Positions 10,001-17,874 of a stretch of DNA of 64,000 bases are shown piece by piece. The number at the start of each line of letters is the position of its first letter. Position 1 is the stretch's first letter. Location of the stretch: assembly GCF_000332295.1 (NCBI RefSeq), contig NZ_KB235930.1:4491895-4555894 (forward strand), given 5' to 3'. This DNA is from Fortiea contorta PCC 7126. Its GTDB lineage: Bacteria > Cyanobacteriota > Cyanobacteriia > Cyanobacteriales > Nostocaceae. A model generated the notes under the pieces. The model saw only the letters and a program-made list of their open reading frames with translations, was not told the DNA's origin and did no database searches. The translations under genes were made by a program, and so were the position numbers.

Positions 10001-10175
10001 CTAATTGGAAGGCAAAAGCCAAAATCACACCGGAAATCAGAGCCACGAAGAAACGCGGCCCAGAAAATGCCACAGAAGCTTGCGTCGGTGTAATTCCTGT
10101 TGTCTCTGCTGGTAATTGGGCTACCCATAATAGTAGCTGGTCAAGTCCCAGCATGTTTTTCATACTCTGAAACAT
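7065..10175 (-). CDS. large membrane protein with seven helical repeats
   Basis: This 1036-residue protein is of unknown function. The N-terminal 200 residues hold about four or five membrane segments with a conserved opening (MFQSMKNMLGLDQLLLWVAQ). The rest is soluble and helical with seven repeats of roughly 85-100 residues. The best copies contain YLRxTGKAELNP, then DPQAG, then FDRDTLVKLL. The C-terminus is a long basic-acidic coiled coil (HEAQRRLEEVKHQAQRQAEE) ending in a membrane helix. I chose the ATG at 10175 because GAGAGAAGGAAAT precedes it; the open frame extends 81 codons further upstream without a ribosome site. Similar proteins are sometimes labelled MFS transporters, which the sequence does not support. 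Confidence 0.75.
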   Translation of the reverse strand: MFQSMKNMLGLDQLLLWVAQLPAETTGITPTQASVAFSGPRFFVALISGVILAFAFQLVLTNLSLAAGISYLGRPSDSDANVEEGGSFGGTIRKIGTALGIWTLVSVTLALLIASFLAVKLSLVILDPGLGATLGLVIWGAYFLLLVWVSSTTVGSLIGSVFNTATSGFQAILGTATAALGAKAVNNQVVATAEAAASAVRRELSGTIDTTNLAETVEDYLDKLRPPELDISKIRNEFENLLSDPKFKEIANSPDLRNIDRQKFIELVSDRTDLSKKEVNRIADSLYGIWQQVVSQQQPTPDRLGELTEYLKSLKPGQTKTDELSNKLDRLIADIRPAKTADTKAGPIQQTVQQAISALTGVVLGRTDLSDFDVEKIWQTLVTAKDKATEQADKLGLPTPSAPYSPIRADVENYLSNTYAWQLSQEQMADEFRNVIYDPAADPGTVRRELQRLSRQDFVNILQQRGLLTQNQIRRVSDRLEAVRQAVLVSVTATEERELAEDLQRRVESYLLVTNKADLTPAGIEQRFQPLLVDSDADYETLSRRLARLDRQELRKILWERNDIQPEELDRILDDLEAQRDRALVESKGLAEQAKYQAESLWLNVESYLRSTGKAELNPDGIRADLKQLLADPQAGTAAIQARLSRFDRDTLVKLLSQREGFSEYQINQTVDTVEESWRNVRHAPQAAIEKAKDQYDSVTTTIADYLRNTGKAELNPEGIQRDFHRLFENPQEGATALRRRLSQIDRDTLVKLLSQRQDLSEEQVNQIIDSMQNSIRNIIRAPRRLATRTQQRVRNFQAYLEEYLRWTGKEELNPEAIKRDVQLLLHDPRVGIENFSDRLSHFDRSTIVALLKIREDISDEEAARIADNIVSVRDQFVEQVRGIQRQIQDAIDSIFDRIRYYLNSLDRPELNYDGIKRDVRQLFADPQAGFDALRDRLSAFNRDTLVAIMSSREDISEADANRIIDQIERARNTVLERAERLQHEAQRRLEEVKHQAQRQAEETRKAAATAAWWLFATAIVSAIFSALGGATAVIV

Positions 10176-10615
10176 GGTATTTCCTTCTCTCAGCTCAAAT
10201 GTGAGGAAATTAAAGATTAAACAAGTAGCAGTTTTGTATTTATAGCAATACCTAACTCTTGCTGCTCTCAGAATCGTGGAATTTAGTTGTTCTCGGCATC
10301 TTTCTAAAGATTGATACACCCATACTGCGTTAGATAGAATTTTAGTCATCAAAGCGCAGAATTTTTTCAAAAAATCAGCAGAAATTGCCGCTGATACAAA
10401 CAAAAAGCAATCAAACAACTATCTTTAATTTTGAATTTTGAATTTTGAATTTTTCATTACCTATCACCCTCTCAAGGTGGATTTGTCAACATCAACAGAA
10501 TCTTGATTATCGTCCACAAGAAGTGCGTGTAGTTTGTACCTCCAGAGGGAAAGCATCTGACTAATGAATAGCTACATTAAAGTTAACAAACGCACTATTT
10601 ATTGAGAACAAAAAA
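10176..10615. other. regulatory gap between a divergent gene pair, with a TTTTGAA heptamer run
   Basis: This 440-base region carries the leader of the 1036-residue protein (minus) and of the HLIP pair (plus). At about 10430-10456 there are three or more head-to-tail TTTTGAA units. A weak plus-strand promoter match is TTGTCA (10483-10488) with GATTAT 16 bases on. I see no clear operator. Confidence 0.35.
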
Positions 10616-10819
10616 ATGGAAACTAGATCCTCTACAGATTTACCACCAATTGCTACTGAATATAACGGTAGAGACCGCAACGCTTTTCTGTTTGGCTGGA
10701 CTCCCCAAGCGGAAATTTGGAACGGTCGTCTAGCAGCTATTGGCTTTATTGCTTACCTATTTTGGGATTTAGCTGGCTATAGCGTTCTTCGTGACGTACT
10801 GCATTTAATTGGATACTAA
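10616..10819 (+). CDS. high-light-inducible protein (HLIP/SCP), copy 1
   Basis: This is a 67-residue single-helix member of the light-harvesting chlorophyll a/b-binding superfamily. It binds chlorophyll and carotenoid in the thylakoid membrane and protects photosystem assembly intermediates under stress. The diagnostic helix is EIWNGRLAAIGFIAYLFWDL (ExxNGRxAxxGF), with Glu and Asn as pigment ligands. The N-terminal half is soluble (YNGRDRNAFLFGWTPQ). The next gene is a close duplicate 48 bases downstream. Confidence 0.93.
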   Translation: METRSSTDLPPIATEYNGRDRNAFLFGWTPQAEIWNGRLAAIGFIAYLFWDLAGYSVLRDVLHLIGY

Positions 10820-10867
10820 AGATTCGACAAATTCAACGGCAAAATCTACTAAATTTTGGAGAAAAAA

Positions 10868-11080
10868 ATGGAAACTCGTGAAACTCGTCCTTCCACCAAT
10901 CCACCAGCATCTGCTAAAGCCTACAATGGAGTAGATCGCAATGATTTTCTTTTTGGTTGGACTCCACAAGCAGAACTTTGGAATGGTCGTTTAGCTGCAA
11001 TTGGTTTTGTTGCTTATCTGCTTTGGGATTTAGCTGGATATAGCGTCTTGCGCGACGTGTTGCGCTTTGTGGGCTACTAA
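10868..11080 (+). CDS. high-light-inducible protein (HLIP/SCP), copy 2
   Basis: This 70-residue protein is a tandem duplicate of the upstream HLIP; the last 45 residues differ at only a few positions (ELWNGRLAAIGFVAYLLWDL). The chlorophyll ligands Glu and Asn are kept. The N-terminal 20 residues are more divergent. I chose ATG at 10868 because GGAG lies about 6 bases upstream; the in-frame TTG at 10856 overlaps that ribosome site. Co-transcription with copy 1 is likely. Confidence 0.92.
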   Translation: METRETRPSTNPPASAKAYNGVDRNDFLFGWTPQAELWNGRLAAIGFVAYLLWDLAGYSVLRDVLRFVGY

Positions 11081-11407
11081 TATCTAACTAAAAGTTATCA
11101 GTTATGAGTTTGAGGGTATAACAGTCTCTAATTACCAAGGTACATGCTTTTATTTTTACAAGATGTACCACTAACTCATAACTTTTAACTCCTATCGGCA
11201 TAAGCCGCGCTCACAAGTAACGAGAAAAATTCCTTTCCCTAATCCCTAGTCTCTAGCTCCTCTTTTTAAAGAGCAAAATTCCTTTCCCTAATCCCTAGTC
11301 TCTAGCTCCTCTTTTTAAAGCAGATCTCTTGATAATGTTTGCACAAAGCAAGACCAGCAAAGTTGTTTTCCGAAAGTTAAAAAGCCCCACAATAACGAAT
11401 CTGCAAG
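11081..11407. repeat. intergenic tandem and inverted repeats
   Basis: Two tandem copies of a 49-base unit cover about 11222-11319, each ending in CTAGCTCCTCTTTTTAAAG. An inverted pair, AAAGTTATCAGTTATGAGTT near 11091 and AACTCATAACTTTT near 11171, brackets the start of the region and may act as a terminator or mobile remnant after the HLIP pair. There is no open frame. Confidence 0.7.
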
Positions 11408-12745
11408 CTAAAGTAAGAAGCGAATTAAGACATACAATGCCAAAGCGACTAGCTGCAGTAACATAACCGGAATACCGTAGTGTAAAAATTTCTTAAACGA
11501 GATACGGCGTCCATGTTGCTCGGAAATCCCGGCGGCGACAATATTAGAAGACGCTCCTACTAGTGTGCCATTGCCACCCAAGGTTGCACCAAACATCATT
11601 GCATAAAACAATGGTAGTACTTCTGGGGGATATTGCCCTTGGAAGTCTGCGGAGAGAATTTCTGTTGGTGCTAACCCTATATTAACAATATATTGTTTCA
11701 ATAAAGGTACCATTGCCACTACTAGGGGAATATTAGGAACGACACTAGATAATAAACCTACAAAAAATAACAAAACTAGCGAACCTAAGATAATATTTTT
11801 TCCTAAAATTACAGATAATACTCCTGACAAACCGCTAATAACTCCGGTTTTTTCCAGTCCACCAATGAGCACAAATATGCTCATAAAAAATATTAATGTA
11901 CTCCAATCTAAATCACGCAATATATTATTAACTGTATCAATTCTGCTCTGATGAGATAGTAGCAAAGCCAGGGCTGCGCCCAGCAAGGCAGCGGCTGCTG
12001 GTGAAATCGGGACTGGTAAAGATTCGCCAATTACAAAAAATATTAAGACAAAAGCTACAATCACTCCGCCCAGACCTAAAGCTCGCGGATGATTAATTTC
12101 TGGGTGCGGTAGTTGATCGAGATTCTCTAATCTTGTGTGCCAAATTTTGCGAAATAAAAATGGTAAAGTGAAGACTACCATGGCAACAGCGATCGCTCCT
12201 CCTAAACTCAATCGCCATAAATAATCTGTGAAACTAATATTAATTGCATCACCAACAATGAATGTGGCTGGATCGCCAACTATTGTTAACAGTCCAGCGC
12301 TATTCGCCACGAACACCATTAAGATTAACAATGGCACAAAATTCACTCCCACATCCTGCGCCATTGGCGGAATTAAAGGTGCTAATAACATCACTGTTGT
12401 GGCATTTGGTAAAACTGCACAAATGGGGGTGGTAATAGCTACGATACCCAGTAATAATCGCTTACCTTGACCTCGAGCTAATAGCACCATTTGCATAGCT
12501 AAATAATCAAAAATTTTGGTGGGTTCAAACGCTCGCACTAATACCATGACACCAAAAAATAAGCCCAATGTGCCATGACTTCTGCCGATGTATCCCATCG
12601 CTTCTTGTAAAGTCATGATGTTGGTAAATACTATTAGTAATGCTCCTAAAAAAGCTGCAATAGTCAGATGCACCCATTCTGTCATTATTAAAATAATGAC
12701 TGCTGCAAACACGATTACACTAAATATGGGTTGCCAGTTTTCCAC
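11408..12745 (-). CDS. SLC13/ArsB/NhaD-type anion or Na+ transporter
   Basis: This is a 445-residue polytopic permease with about 11-12 membrane segments in the ion transporter superfamily (SLC13, ArsB, P-protein). The two inverted halves each carry a re-entrant loop motif: LPNATTVMLLAPLIPP (about residues 112-127) and GATLGGNGTLVGASSNIVAA (about 387-406). Proteins of this group move arsenite, sulfate, dicarboxylates, or Na+ in exchange for H+; the substrate cannot be read here. It starts 139 bases after a stress protein gene whose own terminator lies between, so it probably has its own promoter. The tail is short and membrane-embedded. Confidence 0.85.
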   Translation of the reverse strand: MENWQPIFSVIVFAAVIILIMTEWVHLTIAAFLGALLIVFTNIMTLQEAMGYIGRSHGTLGLFFGVMVLVRAFEPTKIFDYLAMQMVLLARGQGKRLLLGIVAITTPICAVLPNATTVMLLAPLIPPMAQDVGVNFVPLLILMVFVANSAGLLTIVGDPATFIVGDAINISFTDYLWRLSLGGAIAVAMVVFTLPFLFRKIWHTRLENLDQLPHPEINHPRALGLGGVIVAFVLIFFVIGESLPVPISPAAAALLGAALALLLSHQSRIDTVNNILRDLDWSTLIFFMSIFVLIGGLEKTGVISGLSGVLSVILGKNIILGSLVLLFFVGLLSSVVPNIPLVVAMVPLLKQYIVNIGLAPTEILSADFQGQYPPEVLPLFYAMMFGATLGGNGTLVGASSNIVAAGISEQHGRRISFKKFLHYGIPVMLLQLVALALYVLIRFLL

Positions 12746-12781
12746 TTTCTACCTCTCGAAGTTTTATTGCTTGCATGGTAG

Positions 12782-12813
12782 CGAAAAAAGCCACCTAAGT
12801 ATAGGTGACTTTT
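12782..12813 (-). terminator. intrinsic terminator after the universal stress protein gene
   Basis: On the minus strand GTCACCTA and TAGGTGGC form an 8-bp stem with a 4-base loop, followed by TTTTTTC. One pair is a U-G wobble that would be a C-A mismatch on the plus strand, so the structure works only in the minus direction. Confidence 0.85.
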
Positions 12814-12884
12814 AAAGATAAATGCAAAACATTATGTCGCCAAACATTGCCACTTTTACTAAATTAGCTTATTGATTGCGACGA

Positions 12885-13529
12885 TTATTCATCTATACAA
12901 TTGGGAATACCTAATACGGCACTGGGAAAATTAGTACCTAGTGTTTTGACAAGAGGATGATTGACTGATCTACAGCCGACAAATAAGATGTCAGCAGCTT
13001 CTAATTCTACGACTTTTCTCAATTCTGCACCCACATCACCAAATCGCAGATGAGACTTAAAGGCTCCTTGCCATTCTTCAGCTAAACTCCGAGCTTGCCA
13101 AATAATTTTGTCTGCTTCTTGGAGGGGAGCTAACAATTTATCTTGTAATTGTGGAGTAATTGCATTCAGTTTTGGCTGAGTTAATACAGATGTAACGGCT
13201 TTTGATAAATTACTTGCTGGACACTCTAGAGTGGGTAGATGTTTTGCTGAATGAAATATATCTGGATACTGATGTTTGTAATCTTCTTCTACTACATAAA
13301 CAGCCTGGACTGTAACTTGGGCGTTGGTGGCTAAACGGGTTTGATGAGCAATCCAAAAAGCTATATCCAGGGCGGCGTGACTATTGGGCGAGGCGTCATA
13401 GGCGACGATGAGGTTAACTGATTCGGCTGATAGAGCTTTGTTTGGCTCTGGGATTAATAGCATTTGCTCAGTTAAATCGTTACGGCCTAGGGTGCTTTGT
13501 AAACGAACTAGCATTGGCTTGATTTTCAC
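12885..13529 (-). CDS. universal stress protein (UspA family)
   Basis: This 214-residue cytoplasmic protein has the Usp alpha/beta fold. It has a first strand NLIVAYDASPNSHAALDIAF (Asp for nucleotide, about residues 39-58) and a late segment ADILFVGCRSVNHPLVKTLG (about 182-201). The usual ATP loop GxxGxxxxxxxGS is degenerate, ending NFPSAVLGIPN. A 60-residue insertion between the halves makes it longer than simple Usp proteins (about 140-160). The start is GTG at 13527-13529 with AAGGAG 11 bases upstream. Its leader contains a c-di-AMP-type riboswitch, and it lies downstream of the ABC transporter genes. Confidence 0.85.
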   Translation of the reverse strand: MKIKPMLVRLQSTLGRNDLTEQMLLIPEPNKALSAESVNLIVAYDASPNSHAALDIAFWIAHQTRLATNAQVTVQAVYVVEEDYKHQYPDIFHSAKHLPTLECPASNLSKAVTSVLTQPKLNAITPQLQDKLLAPLQEADKIIWQARSLAEEWQGAFKSHLRFGDVGAELRKVVELEAADILFVGCRSVNHPLVKTLGTNFPSAVLGIPNCIDE

Positions 13530-13699
13530 AGCTTTAACTTCTCCTTAAATTAAATGAATTACTCATGAGAAGTAGGGAAAATGAAGGAGAAAGAATGAAG
13601 TTTGCAGTAGAAAATATTAATTTTTATTACTGACTTGTTCATAGTTTTTCCTTCTTTTCAGGAATCCCCAATCGCAGCTGATATTACAGCCAAGGCTTT

Positions 13700-13838
13700 G
13701 GAGGTTCCTTCCATTGCTTACGGAGTTAGCTGACGGGCTAAGACTGGAAGGTGTCTCTCATATAGATTAGCCCCAAACATTGGTTCCTCCGCTCCAAATC
13801 CAATTTTGATGAATTTGAATTAGGCTACCTACTAAAAA
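13700..13838 (-). promoter_or_regulatory. c-di-AMP (ydaO/yuaA-type) riboswitch before the universal stress protein gene
   Basis: The minus strand carries, in order: a TAGCCTAATTC segment, GGAGCGGAGGAACCAATG, TTTGGGGC, then TTAGCCCGTCAGCTAACTCC and GTAAGCAATGGAAGG. The GGAACCA / GGGGC / CCCGTCAGCTAAC-CGTAAGC series matches the conserved core of the ydaO/yuaA class, which binds c-di-AMP. CCTTCCA and TGGAAGG can close the last helix. A second copy is present at 17262-17442. The 3' end is about 170 bases from the GTG start. It begins only some 15 bases after the ABC ATPase stop codon. Ends are approximate. Confidence 0.8.
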
Positions 13839-13854
13839 ACAATCATAGTCTAAT

Positions 13855-14694
13855 TTACTCGTCTTGAGTGAAATATCGATCAAGAAAATTAAGTGCGTGG
13901 TTACGGAGTTCAAAATATTCTTTAGAGTTTCGCATTGTAGAGCGATCGCGTGGATGAGAAAAGGGAACTTGTAATATTTCGCCAATTGTCGCCGCTGGCC
14001 CGTTAGTCATTAATACGATGCGATCGGACATATAAATTGCTTCATCAACATCATGGGTAATCATCATCACTGCTTGTCGATTATGTTCCCAAATATCTAA
14101 AACTTGTCGCTGCAATTTACTTCTAGTTAAAGCATCTAAAGCCCCAAAAGGTTCATCCATCAGTAACACTTTTGGGCGAATTGCTAAAGCTCTGGCAATC
14201 CCTACCCGTTGTTTCATCCCTCCCGAAATTTCATCAGGGTATTTGTCTGCTGCCGCCGTCAAGTTTACCATTGCCAAGTGTTCGTTTACAATGCTAATTT
14301 TTTCGGCACGATTAGCATTTTTTAACACTTCATCCACAGCTAACCGGACATTTTCTCGAACTGTTAACCAAGGTAGCAGAGAATAATTCTGAAATACCAT
14401 CATTCTGTCTGCTCCCGGCTTACGAATTTCTTGTCCATCCAATCGTACAGACCCAGAAGTGGCTTTTTCAAAACCACCAATAATTTTTAATAAAGTGGAT
14501 TTGCCACAACCAGAATGTCCAATTACAGAAATATATTCATCTTCACCAATCGTAAGATTAACGCCATCAAGAACTACAAAATTTTCTTTATCTGGTGTCG
14601 GATAAGACTTGACTAAATTTTCAATTTCTAAAAATCCAGTGCGGGGCATAACTTTGTTATCGGTGTAGATTGGTAATGAGGTATATTCCATCAT
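13855..14694 (-). CDS. ABC transporter ATP-binding protein, nitrate/bicarbonate/sulfonate type (NrtD/CmpD/SsuB-like)
   Basis: This 279-residue cytoplasmic ATPase powers the neighbouring permease. The Walker A motif is GHSGCGKST (about residues 58-66), the Q-loop is VFQNYSLLPW, the signature is ISGGMKQR, Walker B is VLLMDEPFGALD, and the switch His is in MMITHDVDEA. The spacing and the LLPWLTVREN segment fit the NrtD/CmpD/SsuB group. It is the third gene of a permease, binding protein, ATPase operon, 64 bases after the binding protein. The substrate cannot be set from the ATPase. Confidence 0.9.
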   Translation of the reverse strand: MMEYTSLPIYTDNKVMPRTGFLEIENLVKSYPTPDKENFVVLDGVNLTIGEDEYISVIGHSGCGKSTLLKIIGGFEKATSGSVRLDGQEIRKPGADRMMVFQNYSLLPWLTVRENVRLAVDEVLKNANRAEKISIVNEHLAMVNLTAAADKYPDEISGGMKQRVGIARALAIRPKVLLMDEPFGALDALTRSKLQRQVLDIWEHNRQAVMMITHDVDEAIYMSDRIVLMTNGPAATIGEILQVPFSHPRDRSTMRNSKEYFELRNHALNFLDRYFTQDE

Positions 14695-14758
14695 GAAATT
14701 CTCCTGTTATTTATGATTGGGCATTTGTTACTTATTCTTGATCTTCCTCATTTCCTAC

Positions 14759-16201
14759 CTAAGACATAAAAAAGCGTGAGGGGGCGTTGGCTCTGATGGG
14801 GAAACTATTTAAATAGCCGACTGGATCGCTGGGGTCAAAAGGTTTGCGATCAATGAAAACTTCTGGAGGTTCGACTTTATAATCTTCTTGGGGACACTGG
14901 ATGCCCATTTCTGCGGCAATATCTCGATATAAGTCTGTTCTCCAGCCTCGTTCGGCGATTTGGTTGGCATTTTGGGGAATTTCTTTGATTTGTCCCCAAC
15001 GAGCCGCCTGGGTCATTAACCACAGACTTCTAGATCTCCATAAGAAGGTCGAGTGTTCTCCTGGCGCTTGGGGGATATTTTTGGGGATATCATAGAAAAT
15101 TGTGGTATCTGCGGCTTGAATGGTGCGGTCTTTGTCGTCAAACCCGCCGTAGTTGTAGTTACCTAAGATTCCCGGCCCTGTAAACTTGGTGACGGGGGCG
15201 CCGGGCTTTTTGGGTTTGGCTCCTGTGAAGGAGCGTTCTGTGAGCAGTTCGGCTACTTCTTGATGGTTTTCTGGTCGGCCGCAATATTGACAGGCTTCGA
15301 TCATCGCTTTGACCAGGGAACGATAGGTTTTGGGATAGTTGTTGATGAACGATTCCATTACACCTAGCAGTCTGTCTGGGTGTCCTAACCAAACTTCTTT
15401 ACCTTGGGCGAAGGTGAAACCGATACCTTCGTTACCTTTGATGGCTCTGGTATTCCAAGGTTCTGCTACCATGTAGGCTTGCATTGCACCTATGCGGACG
15501 TTAGTTACCATTTGGGGCGGTGGGACGATGATGACGCGAAATTCTTTGAACGGATCGACGCCTGCGGCTGCGGATAGGTAGCGGACAAAGTATTCGTAAA
15601 TTGCTGAACTAAGAACTACCGCCCAAACTTTTTTTTCTGGTGGTTGTTTGTCGAAGTAGCCACGAAAATCGCGCCCGAAGGCTTCTAAGGCGCCATCACC
15701 ATAGTTTTGTTGATATTCGTACCACGGACGCAGCCCGAAATCCCACATGGCTTTGTTCATCGTCATGGCGTTTCCGTGGCGATGAATGGTCATGGCGGCA
15801 CACAAGGGGGCGTGACGTGCACCTTCAGCACCGATTCTGGCGTTGGTGACGGCGCCGGAGACGACGGGTGAGGCGTCTAGGCGACCGAAAATTACGCCGT
15901 CGCGGGAGGTAGCCCAACTCGCTTCGCGGTTGAGTTTGACGTTTAAGCCATATTTGCGGAAGAAACCTTTTTTCCAGGCGATCGCAAATGGAGCACAATC
16001 GTTAACGGGAACGTATCCCACGGTGAGATCGGGTTTTTCTAAGTCTTGCGATCGCACTAGTGGTTTTACTGCTAATGCTTCTTCAGTTAGTCCTTTAGCA
16101 GAGCGATCGCCTGAGATTGCACAGGAAGACAGCGTTATTCCCGCTGCTGTTGCACCTATTCCCTGTATAAATTCTCGTCGATGCCAGTGATTATCACCCA
16201 T
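14759..16201 (-). CDS. ABC transporter substrate-binding lipoprotein of the NrtA/CmpA family, Tat-exported
   Basis: This is a 480-residue periplasmic binding protein of the nitrate/bicarbonate (NrtA/CmpA) family. The N-terminus has a twin-arginine signal (RREFIQGIGATAAGITL) followed by a lipobox (LSSC). Family blocks include LTVGYVPVNDCAPFAIAWKK, EASWATSRDGVIFGRLDASP and the ligand-loop HRHGNAMTMN. Starting at ATG 16201 puts the twin arginines at about residues 8-9; a frame extension to a TTG at 16252 is less likely. Both nitrate and bicarbonate binders share these blocks; I cannot decide between them, and a third substrate is possible. It lies second in the operon. Confidence 0.88.
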   Translation of the reverse strand: MGDNHWHRREFIQGIGATAAGITLSSCAISGDRSAKGLTEEALAVKPLVRSQDLEKPDLTVGYVPVNDCAPFAIAWKKGFFRKYGLNVKLNREASWATSRDGVIFGRLDASPVVSGAVTNARIGAEGARHAPLCAAMTIHRHGNAMTMNKAMWDFGLRPWYEYQQNYGDGALEAFGRDFRGYFDKQPPEKKVWAVVLSSAIYEYFVRYLSAAAGVDPFKEFRVIIVPPPQMVTNVRIGAMQAYMVAEPWNTRAIKGNEGIGFTFAQGKEVWLGHPDRLLGVMESFINNYPKTYRSLVKAMIEACQYCGRPENHQEVAELLTERSFTGAKPKKPGAPVTKFTGPGILGNYNYGGFDDKDRTIQAADTTIFYDIPKNIPQAPGEHSTFLWRSRSLWLMTQAARWGQIKEIPQNANQIAERGWRTDLYRDIAAEMGIQCPQEDYKVEPPEVFIDRKPFDPSDPVGYLNSFPIRANAPSRFFMS

Positions 16202-16303
16202 TGCTTTTGCACTTCGTAATTTGTAATTTTTTTGATGCTTTTCTATCACCAAAGAGGGATGAATTTATCCTATTTAGCAGTGCTAAGCCCTAACACTTTT
16301 AAA

Positions 16304-17155
16304 TTACTTGGCTACTGTAGGGCGGCGAGTGACTAATTCTTGTAGTTTGCCTACGGCGTAATCCAATATTAATCCAGTGATGCCAATTACTAAGACAGCG
16401 AGGAAAACAGAACTCAGGTTTAAACGACTCCATTCATCCCAAACAAAAAAGCCGATACCTATTCCCCCTGTGAGCATTTCCACAGCAACAATTACTAGCC
16501 ATGCAATCCCTAAACTAATCCGCAAACCTGTAAAAATATAAGGCAAACTTGCAGGCCAAATAATTTTGGTAATTTGTCGCCATCTCGGCATTTCTAGCAC
16601 TCTGGCGACATCTAAATAATCTTTAGAAACGCTAGAAACTCCTAGGGCTGTGTTAATAATCGTTGGCCATAAAGAGGTGATGAAAATTACGAAAATGGCT
16701 GAAGGATCTGCTAAGTTGAAGATGGCAAGGGAAATCGGTAGCCATGCTAAAGGTGATACGGGTTTAAAAATTTGAATGACGGGATTGAATGCTAGCATGG
16801 CTGGCTTGGACATGCCGATTAAAAACCCTAGGGGAATTGCGACTATTGCTCCTATGCCAAAGCCTAATAATACCCGCCTCAAGCTAGCCAATAATAACCA
16901 ACCTATGCCTAAGTTACCGGGGCCTCTTTGATAGAAAGGATTTAAGATGTAGTCCAAATTCGCAACTAGGGCTTCTGGTGGCGTTGGCATTAATTCATGA
17001 TTGCTTAAGGCGACTATCCACCATAATAAAATTATTCCTAAGAAGCCCAATAATGGCAAGAAGAAAATATCTTTAAGAACTATAGGTTTGACTTTTTTCC
17101 ACGCAGCTTGTCCAGCAACTGCAGCGATCGCTGCAATATTCAATTGAAACACCAT
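16304..17155 (-). CDS. ABC transporter permease, nitrate/bicarbonate type (NrtB/CmpB-like)
   Basis: This 283-residue inner-membrane permease has about six to seven membrane segments and the BPD_transp_1 fold. The EAA-type loop that contacts the ATPase is DVARVLEMPRWRQITKIIWP (about residues 182-201). FKPVSPLAWLPISLAIFNLA is typical of NrtB/CmpB. The start is ATG with GAGGTGG upstream. It is the first gene of the operon, about 107 bases after a c-di-AMP-type riboswitch, so the whole transporter is probably controlled by that ligand. Confidence 0.9.
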   Translation of the reverse strand: MVFQLNIAAIAAVAGQAAWKKVKPIVLKDIFFLPLLGFLGIILLWWIVALSNHELMPTPPEALVANLDYILNPFYQRGPGNLGIGWLLLASLRRVLLGFGIGAIVAIPLGFLIGMSKPAMLAFNPVIQIFKPVSPLAWLPISLAIFNLADPSAIFVIFITSLWPTIINTALGVSSVSKDYLDVARVLEMPRWRQITKIIWPASLPYIFTGLRISLGIAWLVIVAVEMLTGGIGIGFFVWDEWSRLNLSSVFLAVLVIGITGLILDYAVGKLQELVTRRPTVAK

Positions 17156-17261
17156 TTACCACCTCAACAGATTTATTTGCAGGTACAATAACGTTCAGAG
17201 CAGTACCAGCCTCGGACACTGATGAGATGAAAACACTAAAAAAATGCTATCTCTTCAGTCT

Positions 17262-17442
17262 CCTCTCAATGCCTACGAAGTTAGCTGACGGGCTAGGGCT
17301 GAGAGATGCCCTTCTATGTTAAAGATGAAGTGTGCAGTATGTCTGCTTGAGTTGTTCACCTTTAGTTTTAGATACGCCCCACAATTTGGTTCCTCCGCTC
17401 CAGTCCACCTGCTTTGATGTGCTGGATTAGGCTGACTTACTC
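17262..17442 (-). promoter_or_regulatory. c-di-AMP (ydaO/yuaA-type) riboswitch before the ABC transporter operon
   Basis: The minus strand reads AAGTCAGCCTAATCCAGC, then CTGGAGCGGAGGAACCAA, TTGTGGGGCGTA, a variable 60-base arm, then CCCTAGCCCGTCAGCTAAC and TTCGTAGGCATTGAGAG. These blocks are in the same order and nearly identical to the copy at 13700-13838, and match the ydaO/yuaA core known to bind c-di-AMP. CTCTCA and TGAGAG can pair at the 3' helix. A TATAGT at 17471-17476 (minus) is a possible -10 box just upstream. Ends are approximate. Confidence 0.82.
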
Positions 17443-17874
17443 TATGTGAATGTCTATTATCAACAGACACACTATAACATCCTTGCTCAGTAACGCCATC
17501 TTTCTTTACACAAATGTTCTAGATTTCAATATTACAATCTATTGTCTTTTTGGTTCTTTGATTATTGACGAATTTGTGGATATTAATTATTGTTTTTCTC
17601 CAAAATATTGGTATAGACAGGTCTAGGAGGTAGCTTAGTCAACCATCTGCCGAATTAATCTTTTCTCTGAATGTTTGACAAAATTGATATCTATGATACA
17701 TTTGTCATCACATTTCTCAACAGATAATTAAGTAAACAAAATATTCCCCAGGGAATATCTAGCTAGTCAAATATCTAACTGCTGGTAGTTGCAATATTTA
17801 ACAGATTTGGAAAATCTAACACCTACCTTGCTAAAATTACATACACTTGTTTACTCCCGCTGAATTAAAGATTA
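17443..17874. other. divergent promoter region
   Basis: This gap separates the minus-strand transporter leader from a plus-strand kinase gene. Apart from the possible TATAGT box for the minus direction it is AT-rich without a clear operator, repeat or open frame. Confidence 0.4.

Noticed and set aside
10176-10418. 81-codon N-terminal extension of the repeat membrane protein
   Set aside because: The ATG at 10175 has a strong ribosome site and a conserved-looking N-terminus, while the extension crosses what looks like leader DNA.
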